A stretch of 64,000 bases of DNA from Maridesulfovibrio sp. (GCF_963677005.1 NZ_OY781616.1:558001-622000); one strand, 5' to 3'. Counted from the stretch's first letter, positions 41,619 to 51,965 are shown. The notes: a model not told the origin generated them from the letters alone. Translations and numbers: made by a program.

Positions 41619-42035
41619 TTAATCTCGTCTGTTTTTTGTTATACCCGAAGTATCGAAAGCTATAAGCCCTCTCTTTCCTAGGTCCTTTAGAAAGGATGCC
41701 GTGGCAACCTCTGCCTCGCGCGGCAATACCTGATATTTATCCGCAAACCCGGCAGCGATTTTTTTTACGCTGTTGCGGCCGTCTATCATGTTCCAGACAA
41801 GAGTTCCCATTTCGTCCAGTTGTAGTCTTTTCATGGGCGGAGCACCTTCCTTCCACATGCCGAACCTTTTGGCCACATCGGCGAAAAGAGGTTTCAAGCG
41901 CAGCGGATAAGACAGCAGCACGAGTCCTCCATCCGTTTTACTTTCGCGCACTTCCCTGTTTTTTACCGGTTTGCAGGCCATGGCCTCACCACGGGTCATT
42001 TCCGGTGCAATTTTCTTTTTACTGAATAATTTCAT
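41619..42035 (-). CDS. PqqD-like protein
   Basis: A 138-residue protein. The C-terminal two thirds match the PqqD fold: MKRLQLDEMGTLVWNMIDG, SVKKIAAGFADKYQVLPREA and ASFLKDLGKRGLIAF. PqqD domains bind peptide substrates for modifying enzymes, but no radical-SAM or other RiPP enzyme is in the window. The start overlaps the end of the 298-residue gene upstream by 17 bases, so translation is coupled. Its position at the end of the FtsX/M28 cluster suggests a role with those membrane proteins. Confidence 0.8.
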   Translation of the reverse strand: MKLFSKKKIAPEMTRGEAMACKPVKNREVRESKTDGGLVLLSYPLRLKPLFADVAKRFGMWKEGAPPMKRLQLDEMGTLVWNMIDGRNSVKKIAAGFADKYQVLPREAEVATASFLKDLGKRGLIAFDTSGITKNRRD

Positions 42036-42915
42036 AATGATTGAAAATCAGTTTTACCCTGTCTTCCGGCTGTTCAATACGGGAACAGCTTTTTACAGCC
42101 AGAATCCGGTTGCTTTCCTGCGTGTAACGTACCTCTATCTGCGCGTAAGGTCTTTTCTTGCCGTTAAGTTTTGAAAGCGCGAGGGAGGCAACGGAGGGCT
42201 TGTTCTTCTGTCCGAACATACAGGTTGCGCCGGTTTCGTATTCCAGCTCCGCACGGGAAAGCCCAAGCTTGGAAATATCTTCCTTGAACAATTCCTGAGA
42301 GAATTCACTCAGGGAAGTGTTTTTGAGGATCACATCTGCTGGTCCGAAGCGGTAAAGTGAGACAGTTTCGTTGCTGTCGGCCAGATTGATAATGAAACGG
42401 CCCGGTTTGAACTCGAATGAATCAAGGGCGAATTCAGCAGGCATGGTGGCCTGCATGTCGTAAATTCGCCATACCGCCTCTTCGTCCCGGTTCTGGAAAC
42501 GAAGGCTTTCGAAAAATTTGATGGCCGCGTTGTCTATACAGTCATCGCATTTGCCGATGAACTGGACCAGCATTACCTGCGCCGCCTGTTTGCAATAGAA
42601 CATCACCCCCCTCCCGGCAGAGAGGTCCGACTGCCAGTAGAATGCCGTAGCATCGTATTCCTTCAAAGGGGCCTTCCACGAACCCGGCATCACCGTTGAT
42701 TCTATCTTGATTCCCGATGCGGATTCGACTTTTTTTGCCAGTTGGCGGAAGTATGTTTTTTCCTTGTATGATTTGCCCGCTTCGTACCAGCGGATTTCTA
42801 AGCATGGATATTCGCCGTTGTCCAATTGCAGGAATTTTTTATCTATTCCGCTTACTTCGAATGAGGACGGGATATCAAAACTTATACCGTCCCAGGCAAT
42901 TTTCTTGAGATTCAT
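42019..42915 (-). CDS. Protein of unknown function in the FtsX/M28 cluster
   Basis: A 298-residue protein without signal peptide or membrane helix. It begins NLKKIAWDGISFDIPSSFEV and seems to hold two similar alpha/beta halves. The second half restarts near residue 140 with the sequence RIYDMQATMPAEFALDSFEF, and both halves have the pattern F-D/x-x-P-x-x-F followed by a short beta run. This resembles DcrB/PsbP-like duplicated domains, a weak impression. It is coupled to the PqqD gene downstream. Confidence 0.7.
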   Translation of the reverse strand: MNLKKIAWDGISFDIPSSFEVSGIDKKFLQLDNGEYPCLEIRWYEAGKSYKEKTYFRQLAKKVESASGIKIESTVMPGSWKAPLKEYDATAFYWQSDLSAGRGVMFYCKQAAQVMLVQFIGKCDDCIDNAAIKFFESLRFQNRDEEAVWRIYDMQATMPAEFALDSFEFKPGRFIINLADSNETVSLYRFGPADVILKNTSLSEFSQELFKEDISKLGLSRAELEYETGATCMFGQKNKPSVASLALSKLNGKKRPYAQIEVRYTQESNRILAVKSCSRIEQPEDRVKLIFNHYEIIQ

Positions 42916-43033
42916 TATATATTCCTTGAGGAAATGCGCTGCGTCCTAAGGTTCCGGCGCAATAAAGTTTTACGTGCTGTCTGTTTTGTCTCATGGGATG
43001 ATCAGGCGACCTAAACCGGTCCGGAGACAAAAG

Positions 43034-43065
43034 AACCTGCATGAGTTTAACGTCTCATGCAGGTT
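43034..43065 (-). terminator. Hairpin terminator inside the cluster
   Basis: Perfect 12-bp stem (43034-43045 with 43054-43065). On the minus strand it is followed by CTTTTG. It lies between the 653-residue membrane protein gene and the 298-residue gene, so it may lower expression of the last two genes. Confidence 0.65.
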
Positions 43066-43094
43066 TGTCAAAACATCATAAGAAGAAAATAACG

Positions 43095-45056
43095 TCAATA
43101 GGCCATTTTCCCCAGTGACTTGAGAATCAGCGTACAACCCATTGCAAACATTCCTGTAAGACCCATGCCGCAGGAGAATCCCGCCAGCAGTACGGGAGCG
43201 TACTGCCGCCACATGGCACCGTATTTTTTCTGGAAGAAATATCTGCCGATCAACGCTCCGGCTACCTCCAGAATGAAACCGTGAGGCGTGCTCTGGCCCA
43301 ACCCTCTTACGACCCCGTATACCAGCAGTACCGGCAGTCCTAGGGCGTTGAGTATGGCGTAAAGCACAAGTCCAAGGCTTATCCCCCCCATGACCACCGG
43401 ACCGCTCAGGGCCTGAAAGAACAGGGAGTTTCCTTCGAGGGTGGAGGTCTGCATGAGCAGGGTGTTCAGAGCCTGCAGGTGCCACAACTCCTGTGCGTAG
43501 GGATAACTGGCTGACGGAATCGGCGCCAACTGCCAGATGAACTGGGAAAAGAGCAGGCTTGCGATCATGACAACCGGAAATACCACCAGCTCTGCCTTGA
43601 TGATGCCGCGTATGGATGTTCCGGTCAGTTCAATCTCGCGGAAATGCACGGTTGCTTCACCGTAGTTGTGGATCGGGATCGGGGCATACCATATTTCAAT
43701 GCCCTGATATCCGAAAAATTTTGCCCCGGCAATGAAGCTGGCTTCCCTTACCAGCGGCAGGCTCACGAACTGTCCGGCAATGCCTTCCATACGGGCGGTG
43801 ATATATGAGATCACCGGAGTGTAGATGAACCCGTAGAGCAGGAAGAATATCCAGGGGAAATTCGGGACCAGCAGCAGACTCATCCCCACATAGGCGAGCG
43901 TGGAGAATACGTAGATGGCAATGGAAACCCAGAAGTTGATATCGCCGCGGCCTTCTGGCGGTTCGAAAAGTTTACTCCATGATTCACGAGACTTGGCGTG
44001 TTCACCGCGGAACGATTTTACAACGTACCAGACGCCGATGATACCGATTGCCAGACCTAGGCCGATGGAGAAACTCATGTAGAAATCAAAGTTGTTGGCA
44101 AAGACCGTTTCAACGGTTTCCATGCCCGGATGCCAGCGGTGCAGAATGCCGTGTTCATACAGAACCGGGTTGGCCGCGAACGTGATGATGATTCCGATGA
44201 GTCCGCCGATGACTGCCCAGAAGGGCAGGACCATGCCGATGAAAAAGAGCCCGAGGTCGAACTGGATACCCGTCGCAACTGCCGGAAGAATTTTTTCCGT
44301 ATAGGGTGTTAGCTCTATCCACGGGATGGGGATAAGCCGAATCGGCTCCGTAAAAAGCAGTCCCGATACCGCCGGAAGCAGGACGTAGACCGTGCCGAAG
44401 GCCAGTCCGATAACTCCGCCGACGGAAAAGACGCGCCATTTCCAACTGGCCTGCTTTTCTTCCGTGGATTCGGCAAGGGCCATGGTTCCAAGAGCGCCGA
44501 CCGGAGCCATTGGGAAGGGGAGCTTTTCCACGTCCGAAGTTATGCGGTAAAGGGCGTATCCAAGGCCGAAATGGTCGATGCGCTGAATTATCTGCGCCCC
44601 GATCAGCAGCAGGATAGGTATGAGCCAGTCCCGGTGGAAAAATGTCCGCTCGATGAGCGAGTCGGAGCCCGGTTGCGGAGCCACCCATGCAGGGATGAAT
44701 TCCGTAAGACCCAGCATGCGGGCCGCGTCCGACTGCACAAGGTACTGCTGCCATAGCAGACCGGAAAACGGAGAAGCCAGCGCCGCCCCGGCCATATAGT
44801 AGAGCAGGAATATTTCCTGCTGCTTGAGTTCCGTGTAGGAGCGCTTGGCGATTTCGGCGAAAAGGATGATTGTAACCCAGCGCGCGGCCGGACCGATGCC
44901 CTGGCCGATCACCAGTTGCAGATACATGCTGCCGGGCATCATCAGGAAGCCGATGAATATGGCGCCTATTATGGTTTTCCAGTCGAATCCTTCCTCGAAA
45001 TGGGTAGGGGTCTTCAACAGGTCCCGATACTCTTGCAGCTCTTTATCGTCGTACAT
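43095..45056 (-). CDS. Large polytopic membrane protein, OPT-transporter-like
   Basis: A 653-residue protein with about 14-16 hydrophobic segments. The opening DWKTIIGAIFIGFLMMPGSM and LVIGQGIGPAARWVTIILFA, and the middle LPFPMAPVGALGTMALAES, recall oligopeptide-transporter (OPT) family proteins and the uncharacterised DUF6785/DUF6784-type proteins. The substrate is unknown. It is the second of two adjacent giant membrane proteins, about 40 bases apart, behind an ABC/FtsX set. Confidence 0.8.
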   Translation of the reverse strand: MYDDKELQEYRDLLKTPTHFEEGFDWKTIIGAIFIGFLMMPGSMYLQLVIGQGIGPAARWVTIILFAEIAKRSYTELKQQEIFLLYYMAGAALASPFSGLLWQQYLVQSDAARMLGLTEFIPAWVAPQPGSDSLIERTFFHRDWLIPILLLIGAQIIQRIDHFGLGYALYRITSDVEKLPFPMAPVGALGTMALAESTEEKQASWKWRVFSVGGVIGLAFGTVYVLLPAVSGLLFTEPIRLIPIPWIELTPYTEKILPAVATGIQFDLGLFFIGMVLPFWAVIGGLIGIIITFAANPVLYEHGILHRWHPGMETVETVFANNFDFYMSFSIGLGLAIGIIGVWYVVKSFRGEHAKSRESWSKLFEPPEGRGDINFWVSIAIYVFSTLAYVGMSLLLVPNFPWIFFLLYGFIYTPVISYITARMEGIAGQFVSLPLVREASFIAGAKFFGYQGIEIWYAPIPIHNYGEATVHFREIELTGTSIRGIIKAELVVFPVVMIASLLFSQFIWQLAPIPSASYPYAQELWHLQALNTLLMQTSTLEGNSLFFQALSGPVVMGGISLGLVLYAILNALGLPVLLVYGVVRGLGQSTPHGFILEVAGALIGRYFFQKKYGAMWRQYAPVLLAGFSCGMGLTGMFAMGCTLILKSLGKMAY

Positions 45057-45097
45057 AAACTATTTCCGTTTAATTGTGCCAGTAAGCCTGTTTTCCG

Positions 45098-47071
45098 TTA
45101 ACCGGGCAGAACCTGATAGCTTTGTCCTGCGTACAGTCCGTAAAGAGCCCACGCTCCGCCCATGAGAAAGTCACCCATTATAAGCCCGAAGAACAGATAG
45201 CGGACCCGTTTGAACAGCCCTACACCGCCATAACGCAGGGTCAGCTGGTTGCATATCCATCCGAGGAAGAAGCTGAACCAGAGAATTTTCATGGCCGAGC
45301 TGTATGCGGTCAGGTATCCGATCGGGTGCAGCGGCCACCACGGAAGTCTGTTGTAGGCCACGACCAGAGCAAACATGATTATCGCTCCGAGCGTAGCGAA
45401 GCTCGTCACCCAATGGCTTGATCTGTCCGGTTCCTGAATTATGCGGACCACGTTGTCATAGACAGTCATGGAGGTACGGGTTGCCCAGTCCAGCTGCAGT
45501 TCGCGGATGCCGTACTTGTAGCAGACCATAAGCATGGCTCCGAAGGATACGACCATGCCCAGTATCAGAATGACCGTTATGCCGGTCAGAAACATGCGTT
45601 TGTTGCGTATCCATTCGTTGATCTTGGAGCCGTGTACCAGCGAGGGCATGAGAGATTCACGCAGGTCCACGAAAAGAACCTTCTGGCAGATGGCTGCAAT
45701 GGCAATTCCTGCCGATCCGAAGAATTTGTTGCCGAAAACAGCGGTCAGGCCGTCTATTGGAGCGGCGGTAAGGGTAAAGTAGGCTATACCACCCTGGCAG
45801 ATCGCTTTTGAGGCTACCAGTGTGAAGATGAAAAAGGCCGTGAGTACGCAAAGAGCGACCAGCATGGACATGCCGAAATAGACACACCACGCGGTCAGGA
45901 GCGCCCCGGAGAGAATGAGCCCCCAGAAAGAGAAGCGCAGAGACATCCATTCCGCTTCCCCTTGAGTGGACTGCGCCCCGAAGGCCTCGCGCACGGTCTG
46001 GACCAGATGCTGCCGCGCCAGCCAGACAATGAAGCAGAAAAAGACCAGATACGCTCCGATCATCTGTGTTTCTTCCGGTCTGGTCAGGGTCGGTCCGAAG
46101 GTTATTCCGAGTGCCGAAGCCGGAATGTTCAGCCCGGCAACGTTCAGGATTCCGTAGAAAAGTCCTCCGAGCAGGAAGAAGAACCAGAAGCTGAAGGAAA
46201 TCTGGCGGGAGGCCAGAAAAGCGAATCCGACAAAGGCCGGATAGAAGTATATTTTCAGTTTGTAGAAACCTGAAAACAGGCCGGTTTTTGCAAAATACTG
46301 CCCGGCCAGAATAAGGGTCGGAACTTCCGGAACCGAAGGAATATAGAAGTGCAGACCGTTCAGCAGGTGCAGGCAGATGCAGAATATCAATCCGGACAGG
46401 AAAAACTTGTTGGTAAGAAATGCTCCGTAAAGCCCTTGATCAAGGGCTTCTTCCATGAATCTCGGCAACTGCAGCAGGGGGAAGTTAATGCGTTCGTTTT
46501 CCACCCATTGACGGCTGAATATGTTGGTCAGGCAGAGCATCATGAAGTAGCAGAGCAGGATGAATATTCCCCACCACATAAGCGGAGTGATCCACGCCGA
46601 CCACGGGATAGCGCTGAAAACATCCAGGTTGTCCATGAAGGGACCGCCCTTGATGCCGTTGTAAAGCTCTTCCACGGCCTTGGGGTCGGTCGGATGGAGT
46701 TGTGCCGGGATAATCGGCTGCAGAATTTCTTTCCACCTGTTGCCGATGGTGGCGAAATGGAACGGTGCTGTGAGGTTGATGAAGAATGTTCTGGCAAGCC
46801 CGGTGTAGGATATTCCGGAGACAATTACGGTCAGAATCCACACCGTCATGAGGTCCAGGCCGGTCATGAGCGGGCGGCTGCGCAATATTTTACGGTGCAG
46901 AGCCGAAAATGCGGTCAGCCAGGCCAGAATAAAGAACGGTGCCAGCGGAAAATGTCCTCCGGCCAGCGGTGTGGCATTCAGGTAAGCGTTGTTGAAGGGC
47001 GTAACGGCGCAGATTATCAGCCCGAAGAATATGCCCAGCACAATTGCCCGTTTGCGTATTTTACCTTGCAT
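45098..47071 (-). CDS. Large polytopic membrane protein (DUF6785-like)
   Basis: A 657-residue protein with about 14 hydrophobic segments. It has features of a family found next to the previous protein: TPFNNAYLNATPLAGGHFPL, NERINFPLLQLPRFMEEA, LTRPEETQMIGAYLVFF and LPWWPLHPIGYLTAYSSAM. The W-P-L-H-P-I-G and N-F-P-L motifs also occur in OPT-like proteins, so the two may form a heteromeric transporter. It lies 16 bases behind the M28-FtsX gene, so it should be in the same transcript. Confidence 0.8.
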   Translation of the reverse strand: MQGKIRKRAIVLGIFFGLIICAVTPFNNAYLNATPLAGGHFPLAPFFILAWLTAFSALHRKILRSRPLMTGLDLMTVWILTVIVSGISYTGLARTFFINLTAPFHFATIGNRWKEILQPIIPAQLHPTDPKAVEELYNGIKGGPFMDNLDVFSAIPWSAWITPLMWWGIFILLCYFMMLCLTNIFSRQWVENERINFPLLQLPRFMEEALDQGLYGAFLTNKFFLSGLIFCICLHLLNGLHFYIPSVPEVPTLILAGQYFAKTGLFSGFYKLKIYFYPAFVGFAFLASRQISFSFWFFFLLGGLFYGILNVAGLNIPASALGITFGPTLTRPEETQMIGAYLVFFCFIVWLARQHLVQTVREAFGAQSTQGEAEWMSLRFSFWGLILSGALLTAWCVYFGMSMLVALCVLTAFFIFTLVASKAICQGGIAYFTLTAAPIDGLTAVFGNKFFGSAGIAIAAICQKVLFVDLRESLMPSLVHGSKINEWIRNKRMFLTGITVILILGMVVSFGAMLMVCYKYGIRELQLDWATRTSMTVYDNVVRIIQEPDRSSHWVTSFATLGAIIMFALVVAYNRLPWWPLHPIGYLTAYSSAMKILWFSFFLGWICNQLTLRYGGVGLFKRVRYLFFGLIMGDFLMGGAWALYGLYAGQSYQVLPG

Positions 47072-47086
47072 TTGAAAATCCCTTAT

Positions 47087-50000
47087 TTACAGGTCCGCAA
47101 GAGTTTTCTTTGTATTAAGCCCCGTGAATCCGAAGGCCATCATTTCCGGTATCTTGTCGCGGAAGGACTGCTGTTTTTCCGGATCAAGCGAGCGCCAGAT
47201 GAGGAACTGCTTCCTGATGGCGTTGATGAAATCCTTGTTCAACCGTTTCCAGGCCCCGACTTCACCGGATTCTCTGGTGATTATCAGGACGGTCTCCAGA
47301 AATTGCGGATGGACCTTTGCCGGCCTGAATCGTAATTCAACCTGCTGTTTGACACCGAAATCGAAAGGTGCCAGCCAGACCCGGACGTTGAACCGAAAAC
47401 AGGTGATGTGATCCGGGCATCCGTCCAGCAGGTCGCAGGAGGACTTGGGAAGCGGTTCCTTGCCGAAGTTCACTTCTATTTCGGAAGTGGAGAACAGCCC
47501 GTGCGAGACGTCCGTATGGGCTTCGAGATATTCCAGCAGGAAACCTCCGGCATCCTTCTGTTCTTCATGCTTGAGCAGGAAGGGCAGGGTGGCTTCGATT
47601 GAATTCGTTTCGGTTTCCGGCATTTTCCACGATCTGTTGACATCGGGGATGGCTATGTTTGCAGCAACCTTCGAGGGGTAGATAACCGAGATAAGTGTTA
47701 CGGCTATGACCAGGATCATTGCCGCCACACCGGCCATGGATGAGTAGTTGGCGGTCATTCCGGCCCAGAGGGGAGTTCCGGCAAGCAGCCCGGAAGCGGT
47801 CTGGGCGATCAGGTATCCCACCACTACGCTGATCACCGCAAAGGCTATGGCCTCGGCTATGAAAAGGAAGGAAACGTGTGTCGGGGCCATACCGATGGAG
47901 GTATAGACCGCAATTTCCTTTTTGCGTTCATAGACACTGGTTATCATGGTGTTGAGCACAATAAGCGCGGAAATGATCAGCGGTATGATTATGTTGGGCA
48001 CTCCGGAGTAGTTCATGCTGTCGGATGCCTGGCAGATGTATGTTCCGCTGTTGTCGCAGCTGAATATGGGCAGTCCGTAACGGTCCACCAGCCTGTTGAC
48101 CGTGGACTGCGGAAATGTGCCTTTTACGGGGCCGATTGCCACGGCCTTGAGGCGTCCGCCCATGGACATGAGTGTGTCGTAGGGGATGATCGCGGTCACT
48201 TCTCCGGGAATGTGTGTGTAGCGTCCCTGGAAGGTATCAATATCCTCACCGGACTCAATGGCCTCCGCCTCCACTTCGCTGAGTTCCTGCGCCGCTGCGG
48301 AGGGAAAGATGACCGGCGTCATAGGTTCCCCGTCCAGATCCTGATGTTCGGTGAATTTATCGCCGTCAAAGATTCCGCTCAGTTTGAAATTGCAGCCCCA
48401 GACCTGAACGGTATCACCGGCCTTGGCGCCGAGCCTTTCTGCTGTTTTCCGCGAAAGCAGAATCTGGGCTTCAACACCGGGCACAAGCCAGCTCCCGTCG
48501 ACCATGATTTTGTCTATGCCGCTTACGGCCGGTTCTCTGCTGCTAAGCCCCACCAGCCCCTTGATTTCTTCATGCCTGCCTCCATAACTTACCGGAGTGA
48601 CGGCAGGGGTGGTCTTATCATCCAGTTCCATCCATGCGCGAGGGACGACAATGCCGCTTTCATCGAAGTCGTTGGTGACGATTCCGAAGGTCTCTCGCGG
48701 CAGGTCCTTCCAGCCCAGATTTTTCATGAACAGGCCGAAATACGGCTTGCTTTCGCTGAAAAGAACGTAAGTGTGTTCACGCAGGGACTTCACTGCCGTG
48801 AAACTCATGATGGTGAAGGTCAGAATGATCAGGGTCAGGCAGGTCAGGAATGTCCTGATTTTTCTGCGCCGCAGGTTGCTTACCCCGATAACGAAAGCGG
48901 AGGTGAAGGCCTTCCACTTGCTTATCTCGGAAGTCTGGGTCCTGTGGGCTCGCTGCTGCAGCAGGATCATTTCCTTTTCAAAGCGGAAGAAAATGATCAG
49001 CGAAACCATGACCGAAAGTCCGAGAATGAAGAAGGCCAGGATTACGACCATGGGGCTGTAGGTCAGCTGGAAGGCCGGGTGCACGGAGTAGATGACCGCG
49101 ATAACGGCTGAAAGTATGGCCAGAAATCCGATGATGCGTTTGTGAATGTCCGCAAAGGAGAAGAGCACCCTCTCCATGCAGTAGGCGAATGGAATGAACA
49201 GGGCTATGTAGAACAGAACGCCGACAAGGACGTCCTTCTGGGTCTGATCCACATCAAGGTAGACGCGGGAGGCCAGTGCCCAGGCCTTGCGCGAGTCCTT
49301 CATGAAATCATCGTAACGCCTTTCCTTCCATGCCGTTCTGGCATTTTCCAGCGCCGTTGTACCCATTTTTTCCAGATCGCGGATGCGTGTGTTCACGATT
49401 CCGTGGGATTCCAGATTGCTGATGCGGGGCTTGAGCAGGTTCCACATATCCGCTGCCGCACGGTGGTCGGTGCAGGGGATTATGGGCCAGTCGTCAAGGG
49501 CATAGCCGTTACCGGCAGGATTGCCCGGCTTGGAATGGATCAGAATCATCTTGCGGTTCAGCACCGTATCCGAAAGGGTCATCTTAAGTGGAACATTGGG
49601 CTCCAGAAAGACGCTTGCTATGGTGGAAGACCTTGTGTCTATGCGGCTGTACCAGAAATGCATGGGGGCCGCATCGCGCGTTCCGTCCAGAACCTCGACC
49701 TTGGTCATGTAGCGGAATGTCCTCGGTGTTAGCAGGTCGAACAGTGTTGTCTGGCGGCAGCCGAACATGACCAGCTTGGTTTCCATGTCCAGCCTGTGCA
49801 TTTTGACCCGGTAGGCGTTTTTGCCGGTCTGTTTTTTATCAATGGCCCAGATGATCCGCCCGTCATCGTTGTATTTGTATCCTTCGATGATTAGTTTGTG
49901 TTGGACCAGTTTTTTGGATGCCACGCCGCTGAACTGGAAATCTCCCTCGGAGTCGGCCATGGCGTAGAATCTGGTCATGCCCTGAAAGCCCATAAATATG

Positions 50001-51946
50001 GTTCCGGGTGCGGGCTGGTCAGCAAAAAGTTCTCCCTGACGGATGAATCTGGCCTTTCCGCTGAGGATGGAATAACCCTTGCGCGGTTTTTTGGTGGTCA
50101 GTTCTCCGGGGGTTTCGGAAATTTTTCTGATCAGTCCTTCGATCAGTTCGGCCTGTTTTCCGACACCGGTCCAGTTTATTTTATCAACCGTGTCGAACGG
50201 GGTGCCCCAGTATGCCCGGCCGTCGTTGACCGTGGCAAACGTGAAAGCCAGATCACCGGCCATGGTTGCGATCTCGCTGCTGAACTGGGGACGGTCAAGC
50301 AGCCATGTCTGCCAGGGACGGGTTCTGTCCGGGCGCAGGGTATCACGGTACATGCCTTCCGTTCCGGTTGTTTTTTCAACCTCCGGAACCGCGTCCCCCA
50401 GGATGTTGTTTATGATAGAGAAGGTGCGAGACAGGTTTACCCTCGGGCGCAGCGCATAGAACCAGCCTTCGCCGAATGCGCCGACTCCTTCTCCGTGGCT
50501 GGAAAGATAGAGCGAAACAGTGCAGACCATCTCTTTGGAACGGACTACCTTGCGCAGCTCGCGCGCACTTCGGATGGCTTCAAGCTGCTGTTTGATATCG
50601 TGCTTTACTTTATAAACCCTGTCCCGGACATGGGGGAAAAGGTCTTTGACCGCAGCCAGCTCTTCGGACGGAAGGGTGGAATAATCTGTCTTCCATGAAA
50701 TACGGCGGAGCAGCTTGCGCTTTGCATCAAGGCTTTCGATGTCCTGCGGGTTTGCATCTTCCTGCATGCGCAACTGCATCAGCTGCTTGCTTATGATGTC
50801 AACTTCGTCTTTGATCTGGTTTTTTAGGGCGGTATAGAGCAGTTCGTACAGTTCCGGATTCTCCACAGCCATTTCCGTGGCCAGCGGGTTGTCCATTTCA
50901 AGACCGTCCAGCACCATTGCTGCGTTGTCTTTCTTTTTACGCAGTTCGGCTTTTGCTTTTTTCAGGGTCTTGCTCTTGCCGGATACAGCTTCAACAAATT
51001 CGCGCATGCCGCGCAGCGACTGACCATGGCCGGTGGTTGCGAGCAGAAGTACCGATCTTTTGGGCGGATTGGCGGCAAGTTTTTTGCCTATTTCAATAAG
51101 GGAAGCCACGGAAAGAGCTTCGTCCGCGCCCGGTCCCTTACCAATAATGAAGGTTGAAGTGTCGTAGAACGCTTCTATTACAACCAACTGTTCCGCCATA
51201 TCCGGATCACTGCCTTCAATGAGGCAGTAGACATTTTCCGATTCTGTTCTTTCCCACCTGCTTTCGGAGTGGACGAATCCTGAATCCGCAAGCAGTTTTT
51301 GAGAGCCGTCGGCAATCAGTCCCAGATCTTCGCGGGCACTGGCTTCTGTCATGTAGTAGCGCGGAAAATCAAGCGGGGATAACTCCAGCTTTTCGTTGAA
51401 GAAACCTTTGGCGGTAATCCCTTTGTCAACATAGATAAGCGCTGCCGCGCCCAGACTGGCCGCATTGAGCCAGTTTTTGCCGGAATCAAGGTCCATGAGC
51501 ACAATGGCGTTTTTAACCGGCAGTCCGTTGAAATCGTCCAGATCTCCTTTGCCTACATATATTACCGGTCCCTTGACTCCGGCACGGGGTGTGGCCGGAG
51601 GCGTGATGGCATTGAATTTGGCAGCTTTGATGGAAGCCTTACGACCGTTGCCCAATGTGAAGGTCACGTCTCCGGAAACCATGGCCGGAGCCAGAAACAG
51701 ATGTTTACCGGTCTTGAATCTGCCTAGTTCCTTGAATCTTTTTTCAATATAGTCCGCAGCCTTCAAGCTGCCTTTCGAGCCGAAGGAGCGGTCTCCGATT
51801 GAGGATAGGTCGGTGATGGTCTGGCGGTAAGCATCCGTGGAGAAGGCTGCTTCAGCCCGGACCGAAAGCAGCAGCACCGCGAAAACGGTCAGCAGTGCAG
51901 CGAGCGATCGTAAAACAGGTCTTTTAATCTCTGCCGGCATGGACAT
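47087..51946 (-). CDS. FtsX-type permease fused to a degenerate M28 peptidase domain
   Basis: A 1,619-residue protein. A signal/anchor at 10-34 is followed by an M28-like domain with a PA-type insert (about 40-330). Then come a beta domain (about 640-740), a four-helix region with a first FtsX-type helix bundle (about 970-1110), an extracytoplasmic MacB-type domain, and the FtsX C-terminal bundle (IIPLIISALIVLNTMITSVY, ERKKEIAVYTSIGMAPTHVS). A C-terminal cytoplasmic extension of about 200 residues follows. The M28 metal ligands are mostly lost: AFYDTS has F260 for His, TTGHGQ has His-Gly (307-308) for Glu-Glu, WGTPFDTVD has Gly for the last His. D275 and D347 remain. ATG at 51946, 20 bases after the ATPase gene. 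Confidence 0.85.
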   Translation of the reverse strand: MSMPAEIKRPVLRSLAALLTVFAVLLLSVRAEAAFSTDAYRQTITDLSSIGDRSFGSKGSLKAADYIEKRFKELGRFKTGKHLFLAPAMVSGDVTFTLGNGRKASIKAAKFNAITPPATPRAGVKGPVIYVGKGDLDDFNGLPVKNAIVLMDLDSGKNWLNAASLGAAALIYVDKGITAKGFFNEKLELSPLDFPRYYMTEASAREDLGLIADGSQKLLADSGFVHSESRWERTESENVYCLIEGSDPDMAEQLVVIEAFYDTSTFIIGKGPGADEALSVASLIEIGKKLAANPPKRSVLLLATTGHGQSLRGMREFVEAVSGKSKTLKKAKAELRKKKDNAAMVLDGLEMDNPLATEMAVENPELYELLYTALKNQIKDEVDIISKQLMQLRMQEDANPQDIESLDAKRKLLRRISWKTDYSTLPSEELAAVKDLFPHVRDRVYKVKHDIKQQLEAIRSARELRKVVRSKEMVCTVSLYLSSHGEGVGAFGEGWFYALRPRVNLSRTFSIINNILGDAVPEVEKTTGTEGMYRDTLRPDRTRPWQTWLLDRPQFSSEIATMAGDLAFTFATVNDGRAYWGTPFDTVDKINWTGVGKQAELIEGLIRKISETPGELTTKKPRKGYSILSGKARFIRQGELFADQPAPGTIFMGFQGMTRFYAMADSEGDFQFSGVASKKLVQHKLIIEGYKYNDDGRIIWAIDKKQTGKNAYRVKMHRLDMETKLVMFGCRQTTLFDLLTPRTFRYMTKVEVLDGTRDAAPMHFWYSRIDTRSSTIASVFLEPNVPLKMTLSDTVLNRKMILIHSKPGNPAGNGYALDDWPIIPCTDHRAAADMWNLLKPRISNLESHGIVNTRIRDLEKMGTTALENARTAWKERRYDDFMKDSRKAWALASRVYLDVDQTQKDVLVGVLFYIALFIPFAYCMERVLFSFADIHKRIIGFLAILSAVIAVIYSVHPAFQLTYSPMVVILAFFILGLSVMVSLIIFFRFEKEMILLQQRAHRTQTSEISKWKAFTSAFVIGVSNLRRRKIRTFLTCLTLIILTFTIMSFTAVKSLREHTYVLFSESKPYFGLFMKNLGWKDLPRETFGIVTNDFDESGIVVPRAWMELDDKTTPAVTPVSYGGRHEEIKGLVGLSSREPAVSGIDKIMVDGSWLVPGVEAQILLSRKTAERLGAKAGDTVQVWGCNFKLSGIFDGDKFTEHQDLDGEPMTPVIFPSAAAQELSEVEAEAIESGEDIDTFQGRYTHIPGEVTAIIPYDTLMSMGGRLKAVAIGPVKGTFPQSTVNRLVDRYGLPIFSCDNSGTYICQASDSMNYSGVPNIIIPLIISALIVLNTMITSVYERKKEIAVYTSIGMAPTHVSFLFIAEAIAFAVISVVVGYLIAQTASGLLAGTPLWAGMTANYSSMAGVAAMILVIAVTLISVIYPSKVAANIAIPDVNRSWKMPETETNSIEATLPFLLKHEEQKDAGGFLLEYLEAHTDVSHGLFSTSEIEVNFGKEPLPKSSCDLLDGCPDHITCFRFNVRVWLAPFDFGVKQQVELRFRPAKVHPQFLETVLIITRESGEVGAWKRLNKDFINAIRKQFLIWRSLDPEKQQSFRDKIPEMMAFGFTGLNTKKTLADL

Positions 51947-51965
51947 CTTGTGCAAGCCTCCGGGA

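Noticed and set aside
41619-42035. RiPP biosynthetic cluster, suggested by the PqqD-like gene
   Set aside because: No radical-SAM enzyme, YcaO, cyclodehydratase or convincing precursor peptide lies nearby; only the PqqD-like domain itself supports the idea.
47876-49111. 411-codon plus-strand open frame
   Set aside because: Antisense to the M28-FtsX fusion gene.
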